Below are positions 34,645 through 45,927 of a DNA stretch of 64,000 bases, piece after piece. A program made the position numbers and the translations under genes. This stretch comes from Escarpia spicata. Its lineage: Eukaryota; Annelida; Polychaeta; Sabellida; Siboglinidae. The stretch is taken from positions 73,562,506 to 73,626,505 of the forward strand of contig OZ023206.1 of the NCBI GenBank assembly GCA_963995525.1, given 5' to 3'. Under the pieces are notes generated by a model, which saw only the letters and a list, made by a program, of their open reading frames with translations, was not told the origin of the DNA and ran no database searches. Within the stretch, counting starts at the first letter, position 1, and every line of letters starts with the position of its first letter.

Positions 34645-37600
34645 AAGTTTGGGATGTGGCAGACAACTGTGAATAATATATGGTCACTCGGGAGAGTTGG
34701 ACCGAGACACTATCACGTGCTGAAAATCTGCGACAATGTGCCTTTTACGTATTGCACATGCTAGCGCAGACGCAGTGAACATGCAACTCGCTGTGAGAAA
34801 CTTGACCTCAGGTGACCGATCAACTTTGACCCCGTGCCAGAAGTCATTTCTGTATAGTTCTACTATACGTTCTATTTACGTGACTAGCAGCGACAGTTAT
34901 TCCACTGACGAAGCCGCGGTGTTGAACACCGAGCTTGTATATAAAATTATATTTGTCCAATTATTATACATAAGTCATGCAATTTATGTGGCTACGTTAT
35001 ATGTATACTAAATATTAGCATACATAGTGAAAAAACGTATCATTGGCGCAAATAATTGTAGACATGACGGATCACGCGTATTTTTGCCACAAGGATTACT
35101 CTGGTATACCCAGGTTGAAAGTGCATGTATTTTCACGTACATGCGCAATGCACAAACGTAAACTTCCGCTGACTTTTGGCACAAACGTAGTTTCAGCATG
35201 TTACACCGATATATATTGTGTATAATATATGTGGTGTGCAGTGGCTATAATGCATCGGACTCTTAATCGACACATTTGTTCACTCGACATTGCTTCAGTT
35301 CACTCAGTTGCATTAATGAGTACCTGACTACAGGCAGTGGTGGACATTTGTGTACGAATTGTCTTGCTGCATTAAATGCAGCGTATCTGACTGCTTTCCA
35401 GAGAGGTGGTGATGGTGATCGATTGAACAGGTCTGGCAGAGACTGTAATTTATATAGCACCATCTGGTGCTACCGCCTGCCGTATAGTTTATGGTGATTT
35501 TAATATGTTGGATCATTCCTGTAATTACGAGAATAAAAAGTTAGTTATGTTACCGAAGCCACGATGTACGTGTCACTATTTTATATTAAATGTTGGCGAC
35601 GAAAGATGCGCGAAACAAAACCAAAATACAACTGTGTGAGTAGTGTTGTGTACCACAAAGCATATATACGTGTGCAAAACGCGCATACCAAAAAAAGGCA
35701 GTGGTGGATATTTTTGTTCGAATAGTCTTCTAGATCGTGCATTAACTGCAGCGTATCTGACTATTTCCCAGAGAGGTGATGATGGTGATCGATTGAACAG
35801 GCTTGACAGAGACCGGGCAATGAATATAACAGCATCATCGCTGGAAATGACGAGGGACAAAACAGAGCACTGTTGTTGCATGCAATCGGCAGTAAAATAT
35901 GTATAAACATGCCGTGTTTAAACGAATGCGTCAAGAGAATGGCGAAACAAATTGATACTTACCATACCCGTCTCCGCCAGACAGCGGCCAGTTTCAACAA
36001 CATTATCGGTGAAATTAATCACCACAGACTCAAAACTGCGTAATCAATGACTGACAAACGATGCGTTGACGCTACGCGACATAATCGAAGCTGGTCAAAA
36101 TAACGAGCTAACGCAAGCCCAAAGTTTGGACATTGAGAGACACTTAACAAGCGTCCAATTAGATGCCAAGGCAATCGGTCCAAGTTCGGACAGTCAACAC
36201 TTTGAAAACCACAACAAGGTGTAACAAAATGTAGAAACTGTGGGAAAGGCTTTCCGCATGTAGGAGGCAAGGAAACTTGCCCGGCATTTGGTAAACAGTG
36301 TTTTGTGTGCCATGGAAGAAACCATTTTGCTAATTTTTGTCCTAGGAAAGGTCAGAAAAGTACCACAAACATACGGTTTGTGAAGAAATCAGTTGGTAAG
36401 TTATAACAGTTATGAGGTTGAGGATTACCTATTTACATTAGGGAATGTAAATGATGAATGCACCGTGTGTGATGGATGTGTAAGTAGTATAAATGATGTT
36501 TCCGGGAAAACTGAGGGTGATGGATGTGAAAGTAGTATTCATGGTATTTCCAATAGCACTTTGGTAGCAAAACTACCGGAGTTCAAAATCGAGTTTCAAA
36601 AGTGTTCAGTGATGATGACAGCTGATAGTGATGCACCGTGTTGTCTAATTGATGAGAGTACGTTTCATGAGAAATTAAAGGGTGTTCGTCTTGAAACATG
36701 TCACGACAAGCTGAACGCGTATGGTGGTACACGCATAGTAACCATTGGACAGTTTCACAGTGCCATCGCAGAACACTGCTAGTGATGTTTTCTATGTAGT
36801 GAACGGAAACTGTCTACTTTTGCTCAGTGTAAACGTGAGGTATTTGAGGGTATTGGTAAGTTAAAGAACTTCGAGGAAAAGCTTCACATCAATGAATGTA
36901 TCCTACCTTTTGCTTTGATCAGCACTACAGAAGAATCCCTTTAATAAATATCAATATGTTACAAATGAACTGCTTGAGTTGAAAAGGAATGATGTGATCG
37001 AATGGGTAAAAGGGAAGGTCTTGTAAAGCCCAGTATCCAGTCCTCATGACTGCTCAAAGCGCTTTACACTTTACACCCAGACAGACCTGTTCAATCGAAC
37101 AACCTCTCGACTTCTCTGGGAATCATTCAGCCACAATGCAATTAATGGGAGAAGACTATTCGTACACAGATATCCACCCTTTCTATAGCCATGTACTCAT
37201 TCATACAGCTAAGCGAACTGAAGCACTGTGGAGTAAACGAAATTGTCCAAGGTTCAACACCGCCGCACAGGAGTGGAAACCAGCATTCTCTCAATCAAGA
37301 GTTCTTACTGGTGCGCCTCTGTAACTCCCTGGGTGTCCTCAATAGTGGTGGTACCGAAACCCAAAAGGCCCGGTAACGTTCGTATCTGTGTACCAATTAC
37401 ACGACAGTAAGAGCACCACTACGGAAGCTCACATGCAAGAAGCAAGAGATCAAGTGGGAGCCTGAACAACAGTCGTCGTTTGAGGTGGTAAAGGGTGTCC
37501 TTGGTACGTATTCAATCGTTGCATACTTCGACATGAAGAAGGAGACAAAAATCATAGTACAGTTATTTGCAAACGTTTAAGACCAGGCACGATTTTTAAG

Positions 37601-38503
37601 CATTTTATGGTATGGCATCAGATTGCATCAGATAATGTCTGGATTGCATCATCCTATTTGGGCCTTGAAGCGATACGCCTAGTCAGTACTTCCAGGTAAT
37701 TTGTTTGCTGCTGTCAGTATCAATTAGGTGTTTTTCAGTTTTGTCTTCATCCCTGAAATTGGCAAAAAATCGTCTTTGACAGAGGTTCTAAGGGCACAAA
37801 TAGTAACTCTACATGGAGAAGGATATACGGAAAGAGACATTAGTGCTAAATTATGTTATTCCAAGACAGCCGTGCACAACGCCATCGTCAAATTCAATAT
37901 ACTGATGGCACTTTTCGTGACAGTAAAAGAAGTGGTCGTCCACGGAAAACTACGCTCAGGGATGACCACGCAATGAGACGCATCGTGATGTGCTCGCCAA
38001 TGAGCTCATGCAAGAAAATTCGGGTTGCTTTACGCTTAAAAGGTATGGAAATAAGTCTCAGTACTGTTTCGAAACTTCTCAGCAAGGAATTTGGGCTCAA
38101 GTCCCGCAAGCCGGCCCGGAAGCCACGCCTGACACCTGTGATAAAAAAGAGACTGGACTTTGCCAGACGACATCGCCACTGGACTCTCGCGCAGTGGAAG
38201 AAAGTGTTGTTCTCAGATGAATCGACCATGCAACAGTTTATACCTCGCAAGAGGCACGTTAGGCGGCCAGTAGGGAAGCGATTTGTTGAGAAATATACAG
38301 CAGCCACAATGAAACACCCGCCAAGTCAGATGATTTGGGGTGCCATGTCATGCTTTGGCCCTTCTGGTCTGTATTTTATTCCACCTAACACCACTATGAA
38401 TGGACCTAGGTACGTGGAGTTGCTGAAGGAGAAGCTGAAATTGCATATGGACATCCACAAATGTACGATTTCCATGCAAGACGGCGCTCCTTGTCACCGA
38501 TCC
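34645..38503 (+). repeat. Tandem unit U3 (3,859 bp)
   Basis: Full-length copy without internal length change relative to U2. Confidence 0.95.
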
Positions 38504-40347
38504 AAGTTTGGGATGTGGCAGACAACTGTGAATAATATATGGTCACTCGGGAGAGTTGGACCGAGCCACTATCACGTGCTGAAAATCTGCGACAATGTGC
38601 CTTTTGCGTACTGCACATGCTAGCGCAGACGCAGTGAACATGCAACTCGCTGTGAGAAACTTGACCTCAGGTGACCGATCAACTTTGACCCCGTGCCAGA
38701 AGTCATTTGTGTATAGTTCTACTATACGTTCTATTTACGTGACTGGCAGCGACAGTTATTCCACTGACGAAGCCGCGGTGTTGAACACCGAGCTTGTGTA
38801 TAAAATTATATTTGTCCAATTATTATACATAAGTCATGCAATTTATGTGGCTACGTTATATGTATACTAAATATTAGCATACATAGTGAAAAAACGTATC
38901 ATTGGCGCAAATAATTGTAGACATGACGGATCACGCGTATTTTTGCCACAAGGATTACTCTGGTATACCCAGGTTGAAAGTGCATGTATTTTCACGTACA
39001 TGCGCAATGCACAAACGTAAACTTCCGCTGACTTTTGGCACAAACGTAGTTTCAGCATGTTACACCGATATATATTTTGTATAATATATGTGGTGTGCAG
39101 TGGCTATAATGCATCGGACTCTTAATCGACACATTTGTTCACTCGACATTGCTTCAGTTCACTCAGTTGCATTAATGAGTACCTGACTACAGGCAGTGGT
39201 GGACATTTGTGTACGAATTGTCTTGCTGCATTAAATGCAGCGTATCTGACTGCTTTCCAGAGAGGTGGTGATGGTGATCGATTGAACAGGTCTGGCAGAG
39301 ACTGTAATTTATATAGCACCATCTGGTGCTACCGCCTGCCGTATAGTTTATGGTGATTTTAATATGTTGGATCATTCCTGTAATTACGAGAATAAAAAGT
39401 TAGTTATGTTACCGAAGCCACGATGTACGTGTCACTATTTTATATTAAATGTTGGCGACGAAAGATGCGCGAAACAAAACCAAAATACAACTGTGTGAGT
39501 AGTGTTGTGTACCACAAAGCATATATACGTGTGCAAAACGCGCATACCAAAAAAAGGCAGTGGTGGATATTTTTGTTCGAATAGTCTTCTAGATCGTGCA
39601 TTAACTGCAGCGTATCTGACTATTTCCCAGAGAGGTGATGATGGTGATCGATTGAACAGGCTTGACAGAGACCGGGCAATGAATATAACACCATCATCGC
39701 TGGAAATGACGAGGGACAAAACAGAGCACTGTTGTTGCATGCAGTCGGCAGTAAAATATGTATAAACATGCCGTGTTTAAACGAATGCGTCAAGATAATG
39801 GCGAAACAAATTGATACTTACCATACCCGTCTCCGCCAGACAGTGGCCAGTTTCAACAACATTATCGGTGAAATTAATCACCACAGACTCAAAACTGCGT
39901 AATCAATGACTGACAAACGATGCGTTGACGCTACGCGACATAATCGAAGGTGGTCAAAATAACGAGCTAACGCAAGCCTGACACCTGTGATAAAAAAGAG
40001 ACTGGACTTTGCCAGACGACATCGCCACTGGACTCTCGCGCAGTGGAAGAAAGTGTTGTTCTCAGATGAATCGACCATGCAACAGTTTATACCTCGCAAG
40101 AGGCAGTTAGGCGGCCAGTAGGGAAGCGATTTGATGAGAAATATACAGCAGCCACAATGAAACACCCGCCAAGTCAGATGATTTGGGGTGCCATGTCATG
40201 CTTTGGCCCTTCTGGTCTGTATTTTATTCCACCTAACACCACTATGAATGGACCTAGGTACGTGGAGTTGCAGAAGGAGAAGTTGAAATTGCATATGGAC
40301 ATCCACAAATGTACGATTTCCATGCAAGACGGCGCTCCTTGTCACCG
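38504..40347 (+). repeat. Tandem unit U4, with a 2,010-bp internal deletion
   Basis: Identical to U3 up to ~39,978 (acgcaagcc in gag), then jumps to tgacacctgtg in Tc1; 2,010 bases of gag, protease, RT and Tc1 5' part are missing. A shared gcc at the join suggests microhomology. Unlike U1-U3 it does not stop at CHRSK but runs into the true Tc1 3' end and the rest of the gypsy element. Confidence 0.93.
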
Positions 40348-40791
40348 ATCCAAGGTAGCCACTGATTTCCTCAAGAAGAACAAAATCTCCGTGCTGGAAT
40401 GGCCTGGGAACAGCCCAGATCTAAATCCCATTGAGAACCTGTGGACTATAATGAAGGATAAGGTGGCAGACAAACAACCATCAAGCGCTCAAAATTGAAA
40501 CAAGCTATCAAGGACGTTTGGGTCACCGAAATCACCCAGGAGTACTGCGAATGTCTGGTTTCTAGCATGCCATATCGCATCCAGGCGGTCATTGACAGCA
40601 AAGGAGGCCACGCTAAATACTGAAAAGTAGAGACACTGACACTTTTATACGACATAAAGTTTCATATTATGTTGTACTACGTTTATTTGGCGAAATAAAC
40701 TGATATAATGTTATGTGAAGGCCAACAAATCATAGTTTTGTCAAATTTCTTCAAACAATCGTGCCTGGTCTTAAACTTTTGCAAATGACTG
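39979..40791 (+). mobile_element. Tc1/mariner element, 5'-deleted with intact 3' end (U4)
   Basis: Starts at the U4 deletion junction. Carries VLFSDESTMQQF, MIWGAMSCFG, MQDGAPCHRSKVATDFLKKN and NSPDLNPIENLW: 34 residues separate the second Asp from the Glu, so this is DD34E, the Tc1 class. A frameshift near 40,100 (RQLGGQ) and another near 40,492 (QN then stop; the true end ...DSKGGHAKY is at 40,590-40,622). The 3' inverted repeat ends acttttgcaaatgactg at 40,791, then TA. Confidence 0.93.
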
Positions 40792-40793
40792 TA

Positions 40794-41318
40794 GATGCGT
40801 CCCCTGTTGGGCTAGGTGCGATGGTAGCACAGTACCGAGACAAGAAGCCCCAAATAATTGCTTACGTGACAAATCCCTAACTCCAGTTGAGCAACGATAC
40901 TAGCGTCAACTAGAAAGGGATTGGCTGGTAGTTGTGTATCCATGAGAATACTTTCATATGTATTCACACGGGGCGCCAGTCAAAGTGATAAAAGACCTCA
41001 AGCCATTAGTAACGTTGTACGGAAATCCCGGCGCCAAGCTACCCCTGAGGCTGAAAAGATGGGCTATGAGGCTGTTACCGTACTAGCCAGTTATCGAGCA
41101 CCGTCAGGGTAAAGATAATCCGTCGGAGTACTTATCTCGCCATCCGCAAGAGTCAAATAAAAGTTATTGTGAGGAACTTGCAGCATACGAGTGCGAGAAC
41201 TTCGTCAGAGAGGAAAGTATCCCAAAAGCAATGAGTAGTACAGAAGTCTTAGGAACAACGTTGGCAGACCCAACTCTGAGTACTATGAAAGATCTTCAAC
41301 ACCGCAGTGTCGTGTAGG
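40794..41318 (+). pseudogene. Ty3/gypsy RNase H, 3' continuation beyond Tc1
   Basis: Reads DASPVGLGAMVAQYRDKKPQ (RNase H start, DAS), VIKDLKPLVTLYGNPGAKLP, LRLKRWAMRLLPY, VIEHRQGKDNPSEYLSRHP (GKDNPxDYLSRHP motif) and VREESIPKAMSSTEVLGTTL toward the integrase. Several stops and frameshifts. It joins in frame to KKETKIIV at 29,840 when Tc1 and one TA are removed, proving the nested insertion. Ends where the right arm begins. Confidence 0.88.
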
Positions 41319-41729
41319 TCAGTGGAATAACTGTCGCTGCTAGTCACGTAAATAGAACGTATAGTAGAACTGTACACAAATGATTAACGATGTAACTGTG
41401 CCTATCGTCTCCGCAGACTTCTGGCACGGGGTCGAAATTGATCGGTCACCTGAAATCAAGTTTTTTACAGCGTGTTGCATGTTCACTGCGTCTGCGCGAG
41501 CATGTGCAGTATGCAAAAGGCACATTGTCGCAGATTTTCGACACGCACCTACTTTCGTCACGTGATACTGGCTTGTACAGCGGCTTGACGTCACCCTAGC
41601 TCGGTCGACCTCTCCCGAGTGACCATATATTATTTACAGTTGTCGGCCACATCCCAAGCTTCGGCTAGAATACAACAATGGAAATCAATCCGCTGTTCGG
41701 ATGACATAAACCTGGATTGACAGGGAAAA

Positions 41730-42185
41730 AAGGAGGTGGGGGAAGGGGGAGGGAGGGAGGGGGAAGGTAGAGGGAGGGGGAAGAGAGACGTAGGGAGAGT
41801 GAAGGGAGAGGGAGGGAGGGAGGGAGGGGGGAGGGGGAAGGAGAGTGAAGGGAGCGGGAGGGAGGGGGAAGGTAGAGGGAGCTATGGGTAAGAGAGACGT
41901 AGTGAGAGTGAAGGGAGAGGGAGGGAGGGAGGGAGGGAGGGAGGGAGTGAGGGAGGGAGGGAGGGAGGGAGGGAGGGAGGGAGGGAGGGAGGGGGAGGGA
42001 GAGTGAAAGGAGAGGGAGGGAGGGGGAGGGATGGTGAAGAGAGAAGGAGGGAGAGGGAAGTGAGAGGGAGGGAGGGGGAGGAAGAAGGAGGGCGGGTGAA
42101 GGGAAAGGGAATGAGAGTGAAGGGATTAAGAGGGAGAGTGAAGGGAGTGAGAGGGAGGGGGATAGGAGAGGGAGGGAGGGTAATC
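41730..42185. repeat. (GGGA)n-rich polypurine tract
   Basis: Almost only G and A on the plus strand, tandem gggagggagg units at 41,925-41,995. Counterpart of the (TTCCC) tract of the left arm but with a different repeat unit. Confidence 0.95.
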
Positions 42186-42822
42186 ATGAACAAGTTAGCG
42201 TTATACTGTATATTTCCCTGTTGAGTCCTGGCTCCTGGCTTCTGACGGAGCATCGCCTCACGTCGTACAGCCGCGCCGCCACACGATGACAATGTAGAGC
42301 CAGCATGAGACAGCACAAAACAAAATATTATAATCGATACAGGACTACACTAATACAATGAACCGATACCAGCCGGACTTCTATGAGACACCCATACGAA
42401 ATATTTAATATTTCAAGCGTCATTAATTAATTAACAGTTTCACTGCGCCAACCATTTATCTGGTTTAATGTGAATCACGCCCAAAGTTGAGACCACGACA
42501 GTTTTGACTGAGGTAGAACTACGAGTTGACATTGAGTTGATATTTAAGTTTTGATACAAGTTTGGTGACATCAGCAATACGTCACGTGTCCTGTCTTTGG
42601 TAGGGCATCGCTTACCACTATCAGCGAGTGTCTGTGTGCATCGATGTTCTCTGTCAGTCCTCTTATATACGCGCGCGCGCACACACATTCACACACGCAC
42701 GCACACACACACGCACGCACATACACAGACACACATGCGGCATGCGATCACGCATGCCTGCTCGATGGTAGCTAGATTATCGGACATATATATATTTATG
42801 CAGTAAAATGTGAATTACTCAC

Positions 42823-42951
42823 TTCCCTCATAGACTAGTGTTATGCTTGAACCATTCAGTTTCATACGGTGAATGGTCCCGACATAGCCGCCGTAGCGCT
42901 CAGACCAGTAGATATATCCATGAACAGTGTCCACGTACTCAGTGTGAAAAC
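42823..42951 (-). pseudogene. YWTD-repeat pseudo-exon, right arm (acceptor lost)
   Basis: Minus strand; donor gtgagt (complement of 42817-42822) is intact and the 42-codon frame reads FHTEYVDTVHGYIYWSERY and GTIHRMKLNGSSITLVYEG. The acceptor, gtggttacag in the left arm, is gtggttacat here: the invariant AG has become AT (plus-strand position 42952). Ten of 42 residues differ from the left-arm exon. YIYWSE is closer to canonical YWTD than the left FWSQ. Without the AG this copy should not be spliced at this site. Confidence 0.75.
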
Positions 42952-42988
42952 ATGTAACCACAAAATATGATAGTTCAACCAAGAAACT

Positions 42989-43218
<230 letters not shown>

Positions 43219-43804
43219 CCAGTGTACACATACATTTATATGCACGAACGCACACAAGCCTGCTCGCACGCACACACGCACATATCCAGTGTACACTTAC
43301 ATTCAGACGCACGCACGCACACACGCACACGCGCGGGCGCACATACACGCACGCACACAACTCCCCCTGCGTACACTTGAGCAACAAAGGTCGTCGGAAT
43401 AGATGGGTATAATGGTATGTCGTAATGATGAACACATTGCATATTTTTGGTTCCAGCGGTCCGCATGCAAAATGACCCTTCTTTAATGTTATTGGTTTAT
43501 TCTCCATCTAATCCAATATTGTATCACGTAGACATATATCATATTATATGGGAAAATTGTTTTGGCAAACTGCAAAACAGTGTGTCTTCTGACTTTGTTA
43601 TGTTCTAGATGCCATAAATGTGACCACACAGCCAACTTTGTACGTGCTGTTGAAAAGCAGTCCAATTATGTGTAAGTTGCCAGCTCAATTAAGTTGGGAA
43701 AATGCTGGGTTTCACACATGTATGGATGTGGAACATGCCCCCAATTCCATCCCCAAGGCCGGAGATCCAACCTCTCCATTATTGATCACTTCAACGTCTA
43801 TCTT

Positions 43805-44625
43805 GTGAGGGAGCGGAGGGAGGGTGAGAGGGACGGAGGAAGGGAGATAGAGGGGGAGATAGGAGAGAGGCGAGAGGCGTGAGGAGAGAGGCGAGAGGCG
43901 AGAGGCCAAAGGCAAAAGGCGAGAGGGAGGATTGCGAGAGGGAGAGATAGAGGGAGGGTGAGAGAGGGTGGGAAAAGAGAGGGCGATGGAGAGAGAGGGA
44001 GGGGGGTTGAGATGGGAAGGAGGAACGGATATAGAGATAAAGGGAAGGAGGGGAGAGGGTGGGAGGAGAGAAAGATAGAGAGGGTGGAAAGATGAGAGGG
44101 AGAGAGAGAAAGGGAAGGCGGGTGAGAGGGACAGTGGAAGGGAAAAAGAGAGAGAGAGACGACAGATGAGAGGGATGGAGGGCGAGAGAGGCAGAGAGAG
44201 GGACAGTGAGCTTGGTTTCCAAGGATTTAGGAGCAATAGAAGTTATCGTATTATTATTGTTATTATTAAAAAGAGAGGGCGCGGGAGAGAGAGGGAGGGA
44301 GGATGATATGGGAGGGATGAAGGGAGAGAGAGGGATGGATGGAGGTTGAGAGGGAGGGAGGAAAGAGGGAGAAAGGAGAGGAGTGAGTGTGAGAAGGGGG
44401 AGAGAGTGATGGAGGGAGGGTGAGTAGAAGGAAGAGAGAGAGAGAGGGATGGAGGAGAGAGGTATGGCGATAGGGAGGGAGGTTGAGAAAGAGGGTGGAA
44501 GGGAGATAGAGGGGGAGGAGTGAGTGCGTGAGGGTGCGATGGAGGGATGGTGAGAGGAAGGTGGGAAGGAGGGAGGGAAGGTGAGAGGGAGGATGGAAGG
44601 GAGAGAGACGGGAGGGAGAGATAGT
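43805..44625. repeat. Purine-rich low-complexity tract, right arm
   Basis: G/A-rich plus strand, broken at 44,205-44,275 by cagtgagcttggtttccaag and (ATT)n, the counterpart of 24,458-24,530. Large Pro/Ser/Leu ORFs on the minus strand are spurious. Confidence 0.9.
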
Positions 44626-44734
44626 ACTGGGTGTGTCTGATAAACCACAGTCCCGTAAACCAAAACAACGATCGCTGTGTCCGCTACTACCGTCCTATCC
44701 TGAGCGCAATGGCGTATTTGGCCTATTTGCAAGG

Positions 44735-44820
44735 GTTGGACACTGTATAATCCAATGGGCGTCCTTATCCACCTGCCATCTAGAGTTACTTCTCTGGGTG
44801 GCAATCTTGTTAAATCTATG
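44735..44820 (+). mobile_element. CR1 3' tail, copy D
   Basis: Hairpin at 44774-44803 (tgccatctagag...ctctgggtggca) and ttgttaaatc. Mirror of copy C in the left arm. Confidence 0.85.
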
Positions 44821-44936
44821 TCGGATATTTTCTTTAACTATTTTCTGTAACCGATTGGGCCGCCCCATTTTAGCAAGGAAAATTAATTGGTGACTAATCT
44901 TGGCCACCCCTTTCCGAAATCCTAGACATGCCCCTG

Positions 44937-45600
44937 GCTACTGCCAAGCAATGGTTGCCGACGTACAACCAACATTGGTTCAATGATGGCAACTCTAACT
45001 ACTGCCAAACAATGGATGCCTACATACAACCAACATTGGTTCAATGATGGCAACTCAAACTACTGCCAAGCAATGGTTGCCGACGTACAACCAACATTGG
45101 TTCAATGATGGCATCTCAAACTACTGCCAACCAATGGTTGCCGACGTACAACCAACATTGGTTCAATGATGGCAACTCAAACTACTGCCAAACAATGGAT
45201 GCCGACGTACAACCAACATTGGTTCAATGATGGCAACTCAAACTACTGCCAAGCAATGGATGCCGACGTACAACCAACATTGGTCCAGTAATGGCAACAC
45301 AAACTACTGCCAAACAATGGATGCCGACGTACAACCAACATTGGTTCAATTATGGCAACTCCAACTACTGCCAAGCAGTGGATGCCGACGTACAACCAAC
45401 ATTGGTTCAATGATGGCAACTCAAACTACTGCCAAGCAATGGATGCCGACGTACAACCAACATTGGTTCAATGATGGCAACTCAAACTACTGCCAAACAA
45501 TGGATGCCAACGTACAACTAACATTGGCCCAGTAATGGCAACACAAACTACTGCCAAGCAATGGATGCCTACGAACAACTAACACTGGACCAACGTCGGC
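44937..45600. repeat. 60-bp minisatellite, right-arm version (11 units)
   Basis: Unit: ctactgccaagcaatggatg, ccgacgtacaaccaacattg, gttcaatgatggcaactcaa. Units carry A/G, T/C variants; the two right-most are the most diverged. The period of 60 keeps frames open (spurious ORF at 45227-45535). Confidence 0.95.
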
Positions 45601-45630
45601 AAGCCATGCACCTGCCGTGCATGGCTTGCC
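45598..45630. repeat. Perfect hairpin at end of minisatellite
   Basis: ggcaagccatgcac / ctgcc / gtgcatggcttgcc: 14-bp perfect stem with a 5-base loop. The left arm has only a decayed version (caaccattgcatgacag...). Confidence 0.85.
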
Positions 45631-45927
45631 GAATTACAAACAACATCCGGTGATACCACAAGGTGCTGCCATGCAACTAATGCCGACGTACAGTCAACAT
45701 TTGTATAAAGGGCGGATCCAGAGAAGGTAGTCTGGGGGAGGAACCAAAACCCACTGGTGGCCGAACGTCATTCATTGGGTGAGCTGAGCCGCAACTTGAG
45801 CACGCCTCCACTGTCGTTCATAAGATCCTGACACCAGAAGGCGGGGGTGTGGTGGGGTGGGGTGGGGGGTATTGTTGGAATTGTTTCACCTCCGCGCCGC
45901 CTTAACTTAGCTTCTCTCCGCTGTCTC

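Noticed and set aside
43791..44804. 337-codon Pro/Ser/Leu frame on the minus strand
   Set aside because: Low-complexity purine tract read in antisense, with a CR1 tail at its start.
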